Assembly: GCF_031143425.1 (NCBI RefSeq)
Contig: NC_090445.1
Span: 820,482,817 to 820,546,816, forward strand
Length of the DNA: 64,000 nucleotides
DNA from: Pleurodeles waltl
Lineage: Eukaryota; Chordata; Amphibia; Caudata; Salamandridae
Direction of reading: 5' to 3'
Shown: positions 38,565 through 49,529 of the stretch, piece by piece
Numbering within the stretch: position 1 is the first letter of the stretch
How the letters are laid out: every line of letters begins with the position of its first letter
The notes under the pieces: model-generated
Seen by the model: only the letters and a program-made list of their open reading frames with translations
The model's database searches: none
What the model was told of the DNA's origin: nothing
Program-made: the position numbers and the translations under genes

Positions 38565-38956
38565 TTTTTCAACTCCTTTCTCTCGCTGCTCTCTTCATGT
38601 GGTTGCTTTGACGAGAAGTAGCACAAAAATAATGAGGAGGAGAAGGAGAAATGAATTCTATCCGATGACCGTCTTGGATGCTTTGCAGTACCCATTGATT
38701 CGGAATTGAATTTTCCCATTGATTTAGGTAAAACGTCAGCCTCACTCCCACCGGAGGTCACCGAAGGACACCGAATTGGACTGGAATACTCAGGATCTTG
38801 TTACTGACTGACCCTGATTTTCTGCTGAGCCGGTCTTGTCTTATCGGAGGCAGAGACTTCCCAGCGACGTCCCTCCCATAAAAGGGCTGGTTTCCTGACT
38901 TTGCCTTGAAAGATAAATCAAAAGCACTTTGAAATCCTGTATACCATCCTCTAGTG

Positions 38957-40075
38957 AACATACAAAAAAGGTGTACACTGTTCCAAATGGAAAAATATAA
39001 TCACATGGGGAACATTAAAGTTCAGGAGCAAGAGCCCTCACACATCCGAGAGGATGTCATGCTTCATCATCGGGTAGCTCCTCGTCAGACCGGCGCTGCA
39101 ATGTCTGATGGGCTCCCCGTAAGGGGGCTCTTTGCCGGAGATCTTTTAGGTAGCAGCCGTGGTAGCGGACACTACAAGACCTGGTGTTGCGGTCAGGCGC
39201 TAATCCTGGCAGGAGAGTGAAAGCTAAAATTTGTGTACAGTGGTCTAACAAGATCCTATGACGCTTCTTCAGGACCATTACATTGAAGTTCACTAATTGT
39301 CAGAAACCTCTAATGGTCGCCCATCCCTTGGTACATGGGGGGCCCCTTGGGAAGTAGCATGCCGAAAGCGGTCACTATTTGTGGATGACGGCAGTCTGCA
39401 GGGGAACCTACCCTGACGTGCTCTCCCGAAAAGACTTAACTTCAATGTAAGTGACTATATGATTTGTTTGACATTTTTGCAAACTTTCGGTATTATAGAC
39501 AGGAGAAGTCTTATTATGTATTGGTCCTGAAGAAGCGTCATAGGATCTTGTTAGACCACTGTACGCGAAACATGTTGACCATGTCCTAGGAGCCCAACGA
39601 TAATCTCCTTAAGCTCCAGCACCATGCAGAAAGTGGTTGAGCATTATTCCTCATTTTACACTTTCCTTCTGTTTTTCTTCTTGGTCCCGGTCTTATTCCA
39701 TTGATTAATTAAATTGACTCGCTCCTATTAAGACTGGGAACCAATTTTAGCTTTCACTCTCCTGCCAGGATTAGCGCCTGACCGCAACACCAGGTCTTGT
39801 AGTGTCCGCTACCACAGCTGCTACCTAAAAGATCTCCGGCAAAAAGCCCCCTTACGGGGAGCCCGTCAGACATTGCAGCGCCGGTCCGACGAGGAGCTAC
39901 CCGATGATGAAGCATGACATCCTCTCGGATGTGTGAGGGCTCTTGCTCCTGAACTTTAATGTTCCCCTAGTGATTATATTTTTCCATTTGGAACAGTGTA
40001 CACCTTTTTTGTATGTTCAGTTAATTGGGAGACCGTACACTGGACCAACTAATCTCCCAGTCCCTCCCTTTATTG
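38957..40075. mobile_element. Penelope-like UTR pair in inverted orientation, 16-bp target duplication
   Basis: ATACCATCCTCTAGTG is present at 38941-38956 and 40076-40091, an exact 16-bp target duplication. Between them are two copies of the same sequence in opposite orientation: 38956-39231 pairs with 39743-40018 (276 bases each, few mismatches), and 39235-39277 pairs with about 39522-39563. There is no coding sequence. Foldback or head-to-head partial copies are known for Penelope-like elements, and the CTGAAGA...GAAAC core supports the assignment. Confidence 0.72.
39522..39581 (+). ncRNA. Candidate hammerhead ribozyme, Penelope-like type (copy 2)
   Basis: CTGAAGA at 39527-39533 and GAAA at 39567-39570 form the conserved core. 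TGGTC (39522-39526) pairs with GACCA (39577-39581) as stem I, and GCGT (39535-39538) with ACGC (39563-39566) as stem II. Stem III is minimal (A-U and C-G around a two-base loop), tighter than in the copy at 51225, so activity is doubtful. Confidence 0.5.
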
Positions 40076-41641
40076 ATACCATCCTCTAGTGGCCTGCTTC
40101 ATCGGGTCTAACAAATTTTTGCCTTCATCTGCTTTAAAAAACAATTAAACTATCAAGCTTATCGCCAGTCTATCTGGGCCCTGAGAAGGGAATTTTCACG
40201 TGCAAGTTTTTCTGGGAGTCATCTGTTTTTCATGGCCTCACAGCTGGTGATGTGTCACTTTTGTAGATCTTCCAGCAGAAGATGCTGCATTAAAAACGCA
40301 TAGGAGATATCGCACATAAATCTAACTTGTTGCTCCATAATTGCCAGGGTCTGAGTTACTTTTGCACCTTGATCCAATAATTTAGCCAGCATCTGAAAAT
40401 CTTTATCAAGGACTGCACTGTATAACTCCAATAGGCTGCTGCTCTTATTGCAAAATTTGTGAGTGCGTACGCTGTCTTCATTGCGTCATCCACTCTCTTA
40501 TCAACAGGGTCAGAAGGAGTGCTGTCCTCAGAAACAATGGAACCCTGAGCTGCACTCCTGCCGCCAAACGATCCACTTTGACCATCACTGGGTATTTATT
40601 GAAACATCCTTGTAAGGTATACCTTGTGGTCAGAAAGTTTGGAAAATTATAAATGTCCACTTTCTTTTATTCAGTCTCAAAAACTTTCTTCACTGAACAG
40701 TGTAAAAGAAGGGATTCAGGCTCCTTTTTATGATAGTGCGAAAATAATCCTCAGCTTCATCTAACACAGAGGGCTCTGAAAATGCCACACTAAGGCTATT
40801 GTGTTCCAAAACGTCCTTCAGTTCAGAGCCCTGACCAAATCTGCCCCTGATATTTTCCTCCACATCCAAGTCATCAGGATCATCCAGATCCAGCTGTGCT
40901 TTCTTTAGGAAGGGTGGCAGCTTCTCTGTTTTTTAAAAGCTGCAGAAGCCACCTCCTGAATCATAGCCTCTAAATCAGACATGGTCGGAACTGACACAAA
41001 AGGTTCCTTCTCAGCCGTTGCACCTTCCTGCACGTTATGGCTCCTCCAGACACACTTCATTGTCCACATAATGCCCAAATGCTAAGAAATAGTACGAACA
41101 CCTAGTGAAGTAGTCTGTAAATAAACATTAGAGCAGGCTAAGAAATGACTAGTCAACAGGTTACTTTCTGAAAGGCCCCACTGATTGTTTATCAAGGTAA
41201 TTGTCACTAGGGGGCCCAACTAATCTGGATCTATCCCTACCACCGGGAGCGTGCGCTGCCTGGTTCCGTCCTCCATTAACTCCTATCCGCCAATAACAGT
41301 GCAGCTTCCTCTCACTGCCCCAGTCCATAAAAAAACAGCCAGGCTGTTAATTACGCATCCAAGACACTAGTGGGCAGAGGGGCCCACTGAAAACAAATAT
41401 CCATCCACTGAAAAATACTGCTTATGAAATAGCCGATCCATCTATTAATTGGCCCTGCTCTAGCAGAAGCTCTTAATGCAATCACCCAATGGATCCACCT
41501 CGATGGGCCTCTTACAGGGTCTTTAAATACATCAGTGTTGGGGTCGCTAGAGCAGAACCTCCGCCAAAAGAAAGAAAATACGCAAAGCAACTTTCCCTAC
41601 CTGTGCCCGGTGACACGCAAAAGAAACAAAATGGAATGTGA

Positions 41642-42760
41642 AATGGGTGTTTCCTCTTTTTATATAATGTGACAGCATGTTTGTATCCTATGGAGGAGGT
41701 CTTGAAAAAAAAAAAAAATGTTAATACACCTGCAGTTAGAGTAAATTGAATAATCTACTTGACCTAACTGTAATGTACTTTACCATAAACTGGTCTCAAA
41801 TTGTGTGATCATTGGCAAATAATTTATTTTACAGAGTCACCTTTTTCTTCATTCTCACAAGTTCACCTTCAAATATGTGAGTTCAGCATTTCTGCAGTAC
41901 AAAACCCCCCATGTTAGCTCCATGTGTAATAAGAATCTAGCCCACATATAGAGTACACATGATCCTTGACTTTCCTCTCAGTTTACTAATAGCATTGTCA
42001 TCAGGGCAGAGGCAAGCGTGTTTTGCAGTCCATGTTCAAATTCTCACTTTTAATAAATATATTACTAAAGCATGATGCAGTAGCGCTCTGTCATTTACAG
42101 ACAGTAAATTTCCACAACATGTCAGAAAACCTTCCTACGACCTTGCACCTTTACTCCTAAAGCTATGCAGTGTATTGACAATAATATGTAAAAATTGGGT
42201 TTCAGAAAAGATATTTATCATTTGCACATCCCCGAATAAAGTGTTCTTATTTGTTTTTCATCCTATTAAAGTATTTTCCCCATCACACAGAAGTACAAAA
42301 AAATGGGGTTTCACAACTACTGAAATATATTTTGAGAGTTTTGTTTTACCAGCTATTTAAATGTGTGTCAGGAAAAAACTGATGCCCTAAAGCCTTTCGT
42401 TTCACACTTCGTACAGCAGGTCAGGCAGTTCACTTTACAAAAAACTAAAATTCTACAGTCAGAGAAGAAAAAATAATTGTAAACTGACTTCTGACCTCTG
42501 TCTGAACACGGAGCTAAGGTGACAAGGTAAAACAAGATTTAAAGGCATCTTTATTGCTCCTTCCCTTTCTCATTGAACAGAACACTTGTTCTTTGTCAAA
42601 TTGCCAGAACAGACCAATAGGTCCTAAATATAGCTCGATCTGATAAAATCTGACTTGCCATAGCGAGTGGATTTCTTCACCTCTGTGGAGGAGGGACAGG
42701 AACCTTTTTTCTCTTTAGCTTGATGGTGCATCTGGTGGGAGGAGCTATTGCTCAAGGACT
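41642..42760 (+). repeat. DIRS right inverted terminal repeat (split by the 986-bp insert)
   Basis: Plus-strand text 41646-41700 (GTGTTTCCTC, GTGACAGCATGTTTGTA, ATGGAGGAGG) and 42695-42754 (CCTTTTTTCTCTTTAGCTTG, GGTGCATCTG, GCTATTGCTCA) matches the reverse complement of the left terminal repeat in order. A TATATAAAAAG-like word lies at about 41658-41668 on the minus strand, a possible promoter box for the element. Confidence 0.65.
41700..42685. mobile_element. 986-bp insertion of unknown class in the DIRS right terminal repeat
   Basis: The terminal repeat text breaks after TGGAGGAGG (41691-41699) and resumes with TGGAGGAGG at 42686-42694, a 9-bp duplication. The insert begins TCTTG followed by A14 and ends ...TTTCTTCACCTC. 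It has no coding frame and only weak inverted ends. A 9-bp duplication would suit a Mutator-like DNA element or a variable-length retroposon; I cannot tell which. Confidence 0.6.
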
Positions 42761-45700
42761 AATTTTATTTTGGATAATTGTGCTACATCCAAAGGGTATC
42801 ATACAAAACATTTGAGACAATTTATATAAACTGTTTCAAACATAATTCATAGTGCACAAATGAAGTAGAATGCTTTGTTGGTGACATCCAATACTGATGC
42901 AAATGGTTGTTTCGGCCAACACGTTTCACAGCACCTAGTCACTTTCTCAATTGTAAATGGTTGAAAATAAGAGCATGAACAATATATAAAGCATGGTGTC
43001 AATATGGCATCAGAAAAAAAACATACCAGTGTACCAATGGCTCATCCATCTTTAAGACCCATCAGGAGCATAAAAGGGTTATGGGATGCAAAATCACACA
43101 CAGAACTTTGGCTCCCTTTAGCCTAGCAGGAGCACATGGAATCTGGGTATTTTATAGTTTGTGGTCAGATTGCCAACCCGATTGCTCTTCCACTTCTTTT
43201 CTCATTCATGAGATGTCTTTTTCCGGCAGTGTCCTTGCCTTTAAAAAAATGTGCATGGTTTCTGCTCCCATTCTTGCCCATTTGGCATTGTGTTACTCAT
43301 TTGATGGCATCTCTTCCTTTTACATATTACCATAAGTCTTACTTGACCTTTCTGTGGTTACTATGACTCCCATTTTTGGATGTACACACAGAGCATTCCA
43401 TTTCTCCTACAGCTGGGCTGGCGCTGTTTAGCTGCCTGCTTGCCTTAGTCCTAACTATAATTGGTGCCCCTATCTCTCATATATCTTTCTCCACCACAAT
43501 ACTAGGCACTGTATCTCAAGACAAGATTAACGTAAGTCTCCGGTCTTCCAAACACAACATCAAAACACTTTCCACATTGAACTATAACAAATACAACACC
43601 ATTCCAACAACCTGCTCCACCACAGAGTAGTGTCCGAAGGGTTTGAAAATACACTTTGGTGCTCTGTAGAGGATATGAAATGCACTAAATGCTACAAAAC
43701 AATATATTACAATACATGATGGCAAAGAGCACAGGTTGACAATCTCATTGCACTTGCTTCAGCTTTTTACACCCACATCAGCAACAACAGACAAACAGCA
43801 CAGAACTCCTTTGTAGGTTGCTGGCTGCAACAGCAGTACACACCCTGTATGATCTGGAGCCAGAAAAGGACACTGATCCTGACGCAGGCCGACATCTTTG
43901 CATCAGATAATTTTATTTAACTCGTAGCTTGTATTAATTTCTTAATCACTCTTTAGTCATGGAGCTGATTCGGATAAGTGCTGCAGTGTTTCTCACTTTG
44001 GTGCTGAAATCTGCTTACTTGCCCCTAAATATTAGGATCTAAAGTCTCTCATTGGAGGTGGTCTTTTAATTCAGATGGGACCAGTAACCGCATTTACTGT
44101 CCCCATTGTAATTATGACATCTATGAAAACATTGTCAGATCTTTTAACGTTTATCCAGAGATTTCGGCAACTAAATGCAGCTGAAATCACTGGGTGAGAT
44201 CCAGCCCAATATAAGGAATTAACAGGGGAATCTGATCCGGAATTACCAGTTCACCAGTAATTTCTAATTTCTTAGCAGACCCTCAGAGTCCAACTCGGAA
44301 TGGACTGTATTTTCCTCACCCAAACCATTTACAAGGGCCACAACGAACTGACTAAGGAGTTATGATTACCACCATCGGTTGTCTGATAACATATAGATTT
44401 TCTTTGAACCTCTTGTGTCCTGTGGGCACTTTATCTGGGGAAATGTGCGCTGAATTGAGTAGATGTTGTCTTCTTTTCCCATCTTTCATTTATAATATAT
44501 TTTCTTATTCAACGAAGTAGATGGGTGGCCAGGTAACATTTTACATAATGACATTCATGGAGAGATTCAAAGTACATGAAACTGGTGAACCGGGGTGCTC
44601 TCATGAGTGCATTACTGGAGCTAGCATTAAAATGACATACTTCTTAGAGCCCCTTACCGCCAAAGCAGCGTGCAGGATAAATGTGGCAAGCTGCCAAGCA
44701 AATACTTCAAAATATTAGGGAAAATACACTTGCAGGTTGGAAGAGCCCTCTAACACCTCAAATTACTGTAAAAGGCTCCAGTGAGTGTCTGACTGCGAGC
44801 CCAGGTACCTGCAAAAGAGAGGGCAAAGCCTGCTTAGACATGGAATTTCTAATCCAGACAGTATTAGTCTGACTATAGTATTGTGGCAGTTCGGGGTATA
44901 ATGTAGGCTTGCACTTGTTTAGGATCTGAAGGAGGTAGTTGGTAAGCTGCATTCCTCTGCTCCTCCCCCAAAAGCTGGAGATGACTGCACAAGTTGGACA
45001 TCCCCACAGACTGCAGCAAATAACAAAGCTGCAGTCTGCTACTGTGTCAGCTTTTCTGCCTGTACTGCCCCAATGCGCAATATCAGGATTCTTCCTAAAA
45101 GGGAACTTGCTACTAATTGGATGCATTTTCACTAACCTATATGAAGCTTTCTACCTCCTTGTTGAAGTTAACTCTTATTTTTGTGGTTTCAGCCATTCCC
45201 CACACATGGTATAATGGTGCCTATTATTATGAACATTTACCACACCTTGCAGAAATTCTACTGAATGCAGTGTTACTTCTTACAGTTCACGTCTGCAGCT
45301 GCTATAGTTCCATAGCTGCGTGGGCTTTGTGAGGGGGAAAGAGTAACCAGTTAGAAAAAGCCGTTTTACTCTTTATAGTTTATGACCTCCAAGCATGCCA
45401 TATTGTGGAGAAAGATCCTCTACCTTCAGAGGTAAGCAAAGAAGAGAATGGGGACCATAATCCTGGGGAACCGATAGTAAATATTCTGTTTTGGATAAAG
45501 AGGGCCCGATTTACGAAGGTACCTACTTATAGTAAATAACGGACTAGGAGCCTCTCATTCATGGGGGAGTCTCCGTACTCAGGACAGAATCTCTGCACTG
45601 ATAACTGCTGTGCGGAGATTCTGCACCGAGTCCCCCGTAAATGTATTCTGTATGTCCTTTTGTGAATTAAGCCCAAAGTGTAACCGTCTGATTTGTTTTT

Positions 45701-46439
45701 TTTTTTCAACTGACCATGTGTTGTTTTAAACATTCTGAGGCCAGTTGCAGTCGTGTGGATGGTGCACTGCACCCGTGCTGAGTGAAGAACTTTATCATAA
45801 TGAACGACAAGCTGAAGGCCTACAAATGAGGAAGAGAGTATGATTTCCAAGGCATGAGTCCTAAACAAAAATGAGTGTGGGAACTGATTTGCATATGTAG
45901 TGACCTCGCATGCAGCAACCTCACAGGAAGTGACGCCACACCCCTATAATATCCCTTACATAAAAAGGATTGTTCAACTTTACTGCCAAAACAGAGATAA
46001 TATAAGAATATAAATCTATGTAGACAATGTTTGTATTATATATAAACCAACTAAACATGCACATACGTTAACTCTGATGTTTGAAAGCAAAGCAGTGCAT
46101 GTTTTTTAGACAATAAGTGAGAGCACATTTAAATGATAACCATGCATTTCTAAACATTTGATCATTTGCTTAGTATGAAATGATGAGCTACTATATATAC
46201 CTGATGTACAAATAAAAATGAGGACTAAAGCTGTTGGTTAGGAATCAATAAAATATCAAGAATATTGAAAGCTGGGGTCGTTGCCAACTGGCTGCCAAGA
46301 TGCCTCTTAATTCGGCCACCAGCCGAATCCCCCTCAATCCGCCACACAGTTGTTTTCCTGCAGCTCCTTGACTTCAGGAGTCGAAGATGCCAATACTGCC
46401 ATCCCTGGTTCATCCATAAGAGGAACAGCCTCTGAGCAT
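42761..46439. other. Flank without recognisable gene; possible Penelope-like relic at 42890-42960
   Basis: On the minus strand about 42960-42905 reads TTGAGAAAG...GTGAAACGTGTTGGC, a weak echo of the CTGAAGA...GAAACACGTGTTGGC ribozyme core at 51230, perhaps an old Penelope-like end. The rest (43-46 kb) shows short unrelated frames up to 124 codons and no element boundaries except the foldback element at 45502. Confidence 0.4.
45502..45675. mobile_element. Foldback miniature element, about 174 bp
   Basis: The ends GGGCCCGATTTACGAA and (reverse complement of the right) GGGCTTAATTCACAA are similar. The centre holds nested pairs: GGGGGAGTCTC with GAGTCCCCC, and CAGAATCTC-TGCAC with GTGC-GGAGATTCTG. 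The whole unit can fold into one long hairpin, typical of miniature inverted-repeat elements. Confidence 0.6.
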
Positions 46440-47541
46440 GAGAGACGCGGCGGGCCAGAGTGAGAATCCTATGCCGCGGCTAAAACCGAGAAGCACCCAA
46501 CTACCCACCACCCCCCTGCAGGCCTCACCTTTGACTTAGGGAGTCCAAGAACATACCATTAGCGGTGTAGTATACCTCCCTGGGTAGCCGCCCAGGGGCA
46601 AGACATTCACATCTGATCGGAATCCACCCAATCCTGTTATCCTGGTGAAAGCCGTGGCAGCAGTGAGATTGCATGGCAAGGCTACCGGCACTGAAGCGCG
46701 GCTTCACCCGATACGCCCAGCCACTTGCAAAGCCTCTGTCATGGACTGAGGTGGGTTGGTCGCTCACTACAACACCCGGGCGGCGGCAGTGAGTGATTGT
46801 GGGGTTTGTGGGGGTAGAGATTCAAAGTTGTTACATCGTTGCAAGAGGTGAGCTGAGTGAGTGCTGCTCAATCAGTGACCTCAACGTCTTCGGAAGCAGG
46901 CTGCCCGCGTAGGGCCTATCAATCATTGTTAAGGGGAAGACATTAAAAGAACTTGCCACGACCTTCCTCCGGAGACTGTTGGAGGCTTGAACTGCCAGGA
47001 AAAGAAACAGTAAATAGTGCCTCTGCCTTTTGCCTGCATTGAACTAAACTGGAAAATTAGCCTATTTGTTGCCCCTGCCCCAGACCCTGAGTCCAAGAGT
47101 GTCTAATGCACTGGGCACTGTAAACAGCTACACCCAAGGCCAGTAGAGAAACATTCAATGGGGCAAGGCCCTTCAAAAATACCACTGTGCATCTGTTGTG
47201 TCTGGCAATATCAATCCTGGTGGCCCTGGGGCTATGCTGAGGCCTGTAACTTAAATGTAACTACAGTAATCACTAGTTAATTGCGGTGGTAGCAAATCAA
47301 CTAAGGAGTCGGCCTTCTAAAACACACTTTTTTTGTCCGTCTTCAGCCCCCCATGCAGAGGTGGGGCCTGTGAAAAAGAGTGCGCCTCCATTGTCCATGC
47401 ACCACCTCTAACATCATGGGGTGCCTCGAGCAACCAAAAGGTACAACACACGTGAAACAGCTGACAGGCCCTGGGGAACGTCTGAGAGGCCAATTTCCTT
47501 GGCTGGCAGTGGAGACTACCCAGATCCACATCTCACACAAC
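46440..47541 (+). promoter_or_regulatory. Probable L1 5' untranslated/promoter region
   Basis: More G/C- and CpG-rich than the DNA to its left (GAGACGCGGCGGGCC at about 46443, CCCGGGCGGCGGCAG at about 46775), lacking coding frames and leading directly into the ORF1 start. The exact 5' end is unknown. The assignment rests on position only. Confidence 0.4.
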
Positions 47542-48379
47542 TATGCCTGAAGTGGTGGTGGTCGTGAGCAGAGGCAAAGACGCTCGAGCAACACAACAAA
47601 CAAAACTAAACATGTTTGCACTCCCACAAAAAGGGGTGCCACCGACATGCACAATGGACACAAAAAAAACACTCTGACCAAACCTTGCAAGAAAGCTACA
47701 TCCTCGTGCTTAAGGACATCATAATGGCAATACATGAACTCCAAGAATCGTTGGAAACCAAAATATATACGGTCTCCAATGAAGTCACCCTAGTTAGGAC
47801 AGACCTCCGAAACATGAAGGCACAACAAAAAGGAGCGGAAGACTCGATTGCAAGCTGAAACCGTGACTCACAAAGAGCAGGTCAAGTCTTTGCGAGCTGC
47901 CACAGAATCCATGGTGTCAAGTTAGAATACTACAAAGAGACTTTGAGGAGAAACAATGTTCACATAGTCATTGTCCCTGAGAGGTTCGAGGGCCCTGCAA
48001 TAGACCTCTTTGTTGAGTACTTGATACTGAAACACTTGCAACCCCGAGGCTGCTGGAACTATTTCTCTGTCGAGCAAGGGCATATAATTCCAGGCACTCC
48101 TCCTAAACTAGGGACCCCGCCACACATATATGTTTAATTTTAGAGATCGGGACGTTGCCTTCCAGGCGTCCCGAACTGCTCCACCGATTAACTGGGACAG
48201 TGCAGTCATTAACTTCTACTCAGGCTTTACACTCGGGGTACGAAAACTCTGTCGCAGTTTTATAGAAGTGAAACGTGCCCTGCGGGACTAGATTCTGAAA
48301 TACTCAATGATGTTTCCAGTCCAACTGTGCATAGTGGCAGAAGGTAAGACCTGGCACTTCACAGCCAAAGAGGCTATCT
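47542..48379 (+). pseudogene. L1 ORF1 (RNA-binding chaperone), N-terminal and RRM part
   Basis: A start at 47542 gives MPEVVVVVSRGKDARA. After a shift near the A8 run at about 47662 the frame reads ILVLKDIIMAIHELQESLETKIYTVSNEVTLVRTDLRNM, the heptad-rich coiled coil of L1 ORF1 that drives trimerisation. After a stop, the same frame gives RRNNVHIVIVPERFEGPA (RRM domain; pattern RRNNxRIxGxPE) and then pieces of the C-terminal domain ending MFPVQLCIVAEGKTWHFTAKEA. ORF1p coats the L1 RNA as a chaperone (family knowledge). The Penelope-like element cuts it at AGGCTATCT (48371-48379). The stops and shift make it a pseudogene. Confidence 0.7.
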
Positions 48380-48394
48380 GGGATATTTTTAGAT

Positions 48395-49529
48395 ATGATA
48401 TCCATGATTCTTGATAATAACTTCTTTATCTTTGAACATGATTGGTTCAGACAGAAACAGGGGGTGGCTATGGGCTCCAGATTCTCCCCTTCTTATACAG
48501 AACTCTTTATTGGCCTGTATGAGGAGAGGTGGGTCTGGGGTCCAGGAGCCGCACAATGGCAGACGCACATTCTTTATTGGGGTCGTTATATAGACGACTG
48601 TATCGTGTTATGGACAGGAGGTGTTAACCAATTATTGGATTTTGTTGACTATTTAAACTCCAACGATATGAATGTCCGGTTTACATGCCAATATAGTGTG
48701 ACATGCATAGAGTTTTTGGATGTAGAATTGTATATTGATGAGGGTCGTATAGAGAGTAAATTATATCGGAAATCTACTGCATGTAACTCAGTGTTACATG
48801 CGAACAGTGCACATCCTAGACACCAAATAGTCAATTCCCTATGGTGAGATGATCAGAGCACAGAGAAATTGTAGTACTGATTTGGAATTTGAAAAATGTA
48901 TTGAGGAAATGGGGAATCATTTTATAGTAAGAGGATATCAGCCAGTTATAATTAAAAAGGCACAGGACAGAATAAGACACGTTCCGCGACAGATGACACT
49001 TAAATCTAAAAATAAGGATGAACGGAAGGACAATGGAGGAAAAGTGAGATTAATCACGGACTTTACAGGTTGTACTGGGATTTTGAAGAAATATGCCAAT
49101 AAACATTGGCATGTTCTACTCCAAGATGAAATGGTGACTGAGTTTTTGACTAATAAACCAACTTTTACTTTCCGTAAGGGTAGATCATTAAAAGAAATTC
49201 TAAGTCCTAGCTTTCCTAAAACCATTTCCAAGGTTAACTGGCTGTCAGCACAGAGAGTAGGCTTTTATAAATGTGGAGATTGTGGACTTTGTAAATGGGC
49301 CTGTCATGGGAAGAAAGAATTCTCCAACTCATTAGGTGAAATATTTAATATTTGGTTGAGTATGAATTGCAACACTCCTTTTGTGGTGTATATAATTGTT
49401 TGCAAGTGTGAGCGGTATTATGAAGGTAGTACAATTCGACCTTTAAAAGTGAGAATTGGGGAACATGCAAGAGCCCTTGAACAACAAGATACTAGATACC
49501 CTTTCGGTGGTACATATGATGAACTGTGA
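48395..49529 (+). pseudogene. Penelope-like RT (C-terminal part) and GIY-YIG endonuclease, one frameshift
   Basis: First frame (48395-48847): QKQGVAMGSRFSP (RT motif), WGRYIDDCIVLW (the YxDD catalytic box, intact as YIDD), VTCIEFLDVELY, then PRHQIVNSLW and a stop. The second frame (48849-49529) continues at once with IRAQRNC and then holds the cysteine-rich linker KCGDCGLCKWACHGK (about 49270) and the endonuclease core FVVYIIVCKCERYYEGSTIR...VRIGEH (about 49380-49465), where VYII and YYEG are the GIY and YIG elements. RT copies the RNA; the nuclease nicks the target (family knowledge). A single frameshift at 48843-48850 and the missing RT N-terminus inactivate it. Confidence 0.82.

Larger units (their letters stand above)
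38760..40982 (-). pseudogene. DIRS gag-like ORF1, split by a Penelope-like insert
   Basis: A start at 40982 gives MSDLEAMIQEVASAAFKK, followed across frameshifts by an acidic DLDDPDDLDVEEN stretch and, near 40410-40270, LLELYSAVLDKDFQML...MEQQVRFMCDISYAFLMQ. The C-terminal part, with GNQPFYGRDVAG and Arg/Ser-rich text, lies beyond the Penelope-like insert at about 38900-38760. This layout fits DIRS gag, a structural protein of the retroelement particle. The product is interrupted by the 1.1-kb insert plus several frameshifts. Confidence 0.55.
35525..42760 (-). mobile_element. Old DIRS retrotransposon with two later insertions
   Basis: Reading the minus strand, there is a right-hand inverted terminal repeat, gag (from 40982), reverse transcriptase/RNase H (38564 to about 37156), a tyrosine-recombinase-like remnant (about 36905-36300) and a left end with an inverted terminal repeat and internal complementary region. 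DIRS elements integrate through a circle and a tyrosine recombinase and make no target duplication (family knowledge); I found none. Removing the Penelope-like insert (38957-40075) and the insert at 41700-42685 leaves about 5.1 kb, a normal DIRS length. All frames are broken. Confidence 0.75.
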
